Assembly (NCBI RefSeq): GCF_900103455.1
Contig: NZ_FNHI01000002.1
Location: forward strand, 1-64,000
Source of the DNA: Streptomyces wuyuanensis
GTDB taxonomy: Bacteria; Actinomycetota; Actinomycetes; Streptomycetales; Streptomycetaceae
Length of the DNA stretch: 64,000 nt
Reading direction: 5' to 3'
Made by a program: the position numbers and the translations under genes. A model generated the notes under the pieces. That model made no database searches, was not told the DNA's origin, and saw nothing but the letters and a program-made list of their open reading frames with translations. Below, one piece after another: positions 63,150 to 64,000 of the stretch (the stretch's first letter is position 1; each line of letters begins with the position of its first letter).

Positions 63150-63734
63150 GTGGAGGCGTACGAGGGGGAGCTCGGCGTCGTCGTAGCGCGTGCTCAGGAG
63201 GGGGACGAGGACGCGTTCGCCCGGGTGTACCGGTTGGTGCAACCCGGGTTGCTCGGCTACCTCCGGGGGCTCGTCGCCGAGGATGCCGAGGACGTGGCCT
63301 CCGACGCCTGGCTGGAGATAGCCCGCGATCTGGGCCGCTTCCGCGGGGACGGCGCGGGCTTCCGGGGCTGGACCGCGACGATCGCCCGTCACCGGGCGCT
63401 GGACCATCTGCGCAAGCAGCGCCGGCGGCCGCAGACATCGCTGCTCGAGCAGGACGTACTCGAACTTCCGGACGGGCGGGACACGGCCGTCGCCGCCCTG
63501 GAGACCGTCTCCACCGAGCAGGCGCTGGAGATGATCGGGAGCCTGCCGCGGGACCAGGCCGAGGCCGTGCTGCTGCGGGTCGTCGTCGGGCTGGACGGCC
63601 CCGCGGCGGCCCGGGTGCTGGGCAAGCGCCCCGGCGCTGTACGGTCGGCGGCGCACCGCGGGCTGAGGAGACTGGCCGAGCGACTGGCCCCCACACGAAC
63701 GCGACCGCGTGCCCTGAAGGACGAGACGAAATGA
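63150..63734 (+). CDS. ECF-type RNA polymerase sigma factor
   Basis: This 194-residue group IV sigma factor directs RNA polymerase to stress-type promoters. Region 2 is seen in EDAEDVASDAWLEIARDLGR and FRGWTATIARHRALDHLRKQ, and region 4 in LPRDQAEAVLLRVVVGLDGP followed by the helix-turn-helix ARVLGKRPGAVRSAAHRGLR. The GTG at 63150 follows GAGGGAAG. Its stop overlaps the ATG of the next gene (ATGA at 63731-63734), so the partner is translated with it, as is usual for ECF and anti-sigma pairs. Confidence 0.93.
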   Translation: MEAYEGELGVVVARAQEGDEDAFARVYRLVQPGLLGYLRGLVAEDAEDVASDAWLEIARDLGRFRGDGAGFRGWTATIARHRALDHLRKQRRRPQTSLLEQDVLELPDGRDTAVAALETVSTEQALEMIGSLPRDQAEAVLLRVVVGLDGPAAARVLGKRPGAVRSAAHRGLRRLAERLAPTRTRPRALKDETK

Positions 63735-64000
63735 CACCGGAACGGGACGAACGGGAAGAGCCCCGCACTCCAGAGCTGAACGCGCTGCTCGAAGCGGCAC
63801 GTCGTCCCGGTGTGTCCGATCCGTCCGCGCAGGAGCAGGCGCTCGCCGCGTTCCGTACGGCGCGCGACGCGGGGCTGCACGCCGCGCCCGTGCCGTGGTG
63901 GCGCAGGCGGGCCCGCGACGACTGGCGGCCGGAGGCCGAACGGCGCCGTGGCCGACTGCTGGTCAGAGGTCTGATCGCGGGCCTCGTCATGGGGGCGCTG
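63731..64000 (+). CDS. Likely anti-sigma or associated membrane protein, cut by window edge
   Basis: Ninety codons are visible. They start with a charged cytosolic N-terminus (MTPERDEREEPRTPELNALL), a WWRRRAR motif, and the start of a hydrophobic segment (GLIAGLVMGAL) at the window edge. The overlap with the ECF gene suggests a membrane-bound anti-sigma factor or accessory protein, but no zinc-binding HxxxCxxC motif appears in the visible part, so it is not a ZAS-type. The identity stays open. Confidence 0.7.
   Translation, partial: MTPERDEREEPRTPELNALLEAARRPGVSDPSAQEQALAAFRTARDAGLHAAPVPWWRRRARDDWRPEAERRRGRLLVRGLIAGLVMGAL

Overview
The window is typical Streptomyces chromosome: very high GC with third-position GC bias, frequent GTG starts, tightly packed operons, mycothiol-type enzymes, XRE/DUF2690 and MocR regulators, and a gene order (mdh, betaine cluster, glyA, trpS, D-Ala-D-Ala carboxypeptidase, sdhCDAB, secreted hexosaminidase) that I recognise from other Streptomyces core regions. 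From 1 to about 50 kb it reads as core or conserved genome. From about 50 to 62.8 kb it is an accessory island of toxin/immunity genes and decayed mobile DNA.

Layout. 1-354: end of an IS481-family element beside a CTAG target. 774-3068: membrane-anchored XRE/DUF2690 protein and malate dehydrogenase, the latter behind a leader with two nested inverted repeats. 3637-10838: a choline/glycine betaine operon (aldehyde dehydrogenase, GMC choline dehydrogenase, ABC ATPase, fused double permease, binding lipoprotein) closed by a strong terminator. 11138-14928: PEP-mutase-like lyase and AhpD-like protein divergent from a MocR regulator, then a DMT exporter. About 15040-15266: a TnpB ghost with an intact right-end hairpin. 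15332-16835: lipoprotein and glutathionylspermidine-synthase-like ATP-grasp enzyme. 17349-20163: ornithine aminotransferase and serine hydroxymethyltransferase, the latter preceded by a ZTP (pfl) riboswitch. 20460-21468: a sigma factor gene that has lost region 4 and runs into a frameshifted secreted-protein gene. 21543-23254: trpS and a 2'-5' RNA ligase-like protein.

23374-28803 is a divergent cluster for decaprenylphosphoryl-arabinose-type chemistry (DprE1/DprE2 one way; PAP2 phosphatase, UbiA-type phosphoribosyltransferase, GtrA and BrkB the other). 28751-36918 holds a D-Ala-D-Ala carboxypeptidase, metallophosphoesterase, solute-binding protein, a TetR/DUF393/membrane-protein operon with two identical-core palindromic operators, and an alpha/beta hydrolase. 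37050-40448 is the succinate dehydrogenase operon, followed by a ureidoimidazoline-decarboxylase-like protein lacking the catalytic segment, a GH20 lipoprotein, and two secreted peptidoglycan amidases fused to FG-GAP propellers.

50358-60113 is a giant secreted Rhs toxin (about 2,900 residues) ending in a DNA/RNA nonspecific endonuclease domain, with a tandem SUKH immunity gene directly downstream. 60440-61921 is a decaying IS607-type element: its serine recombinase has lost two conserved arginines and its TnpB has an internal deletion. The element appears to split an older minus-strand gene, pieces of which lie on both sides. The window closes with an ECF sigma factor and its overlapping partner, cut by the window edge.

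All calls come from reading the sequence. No database or structure search was run.
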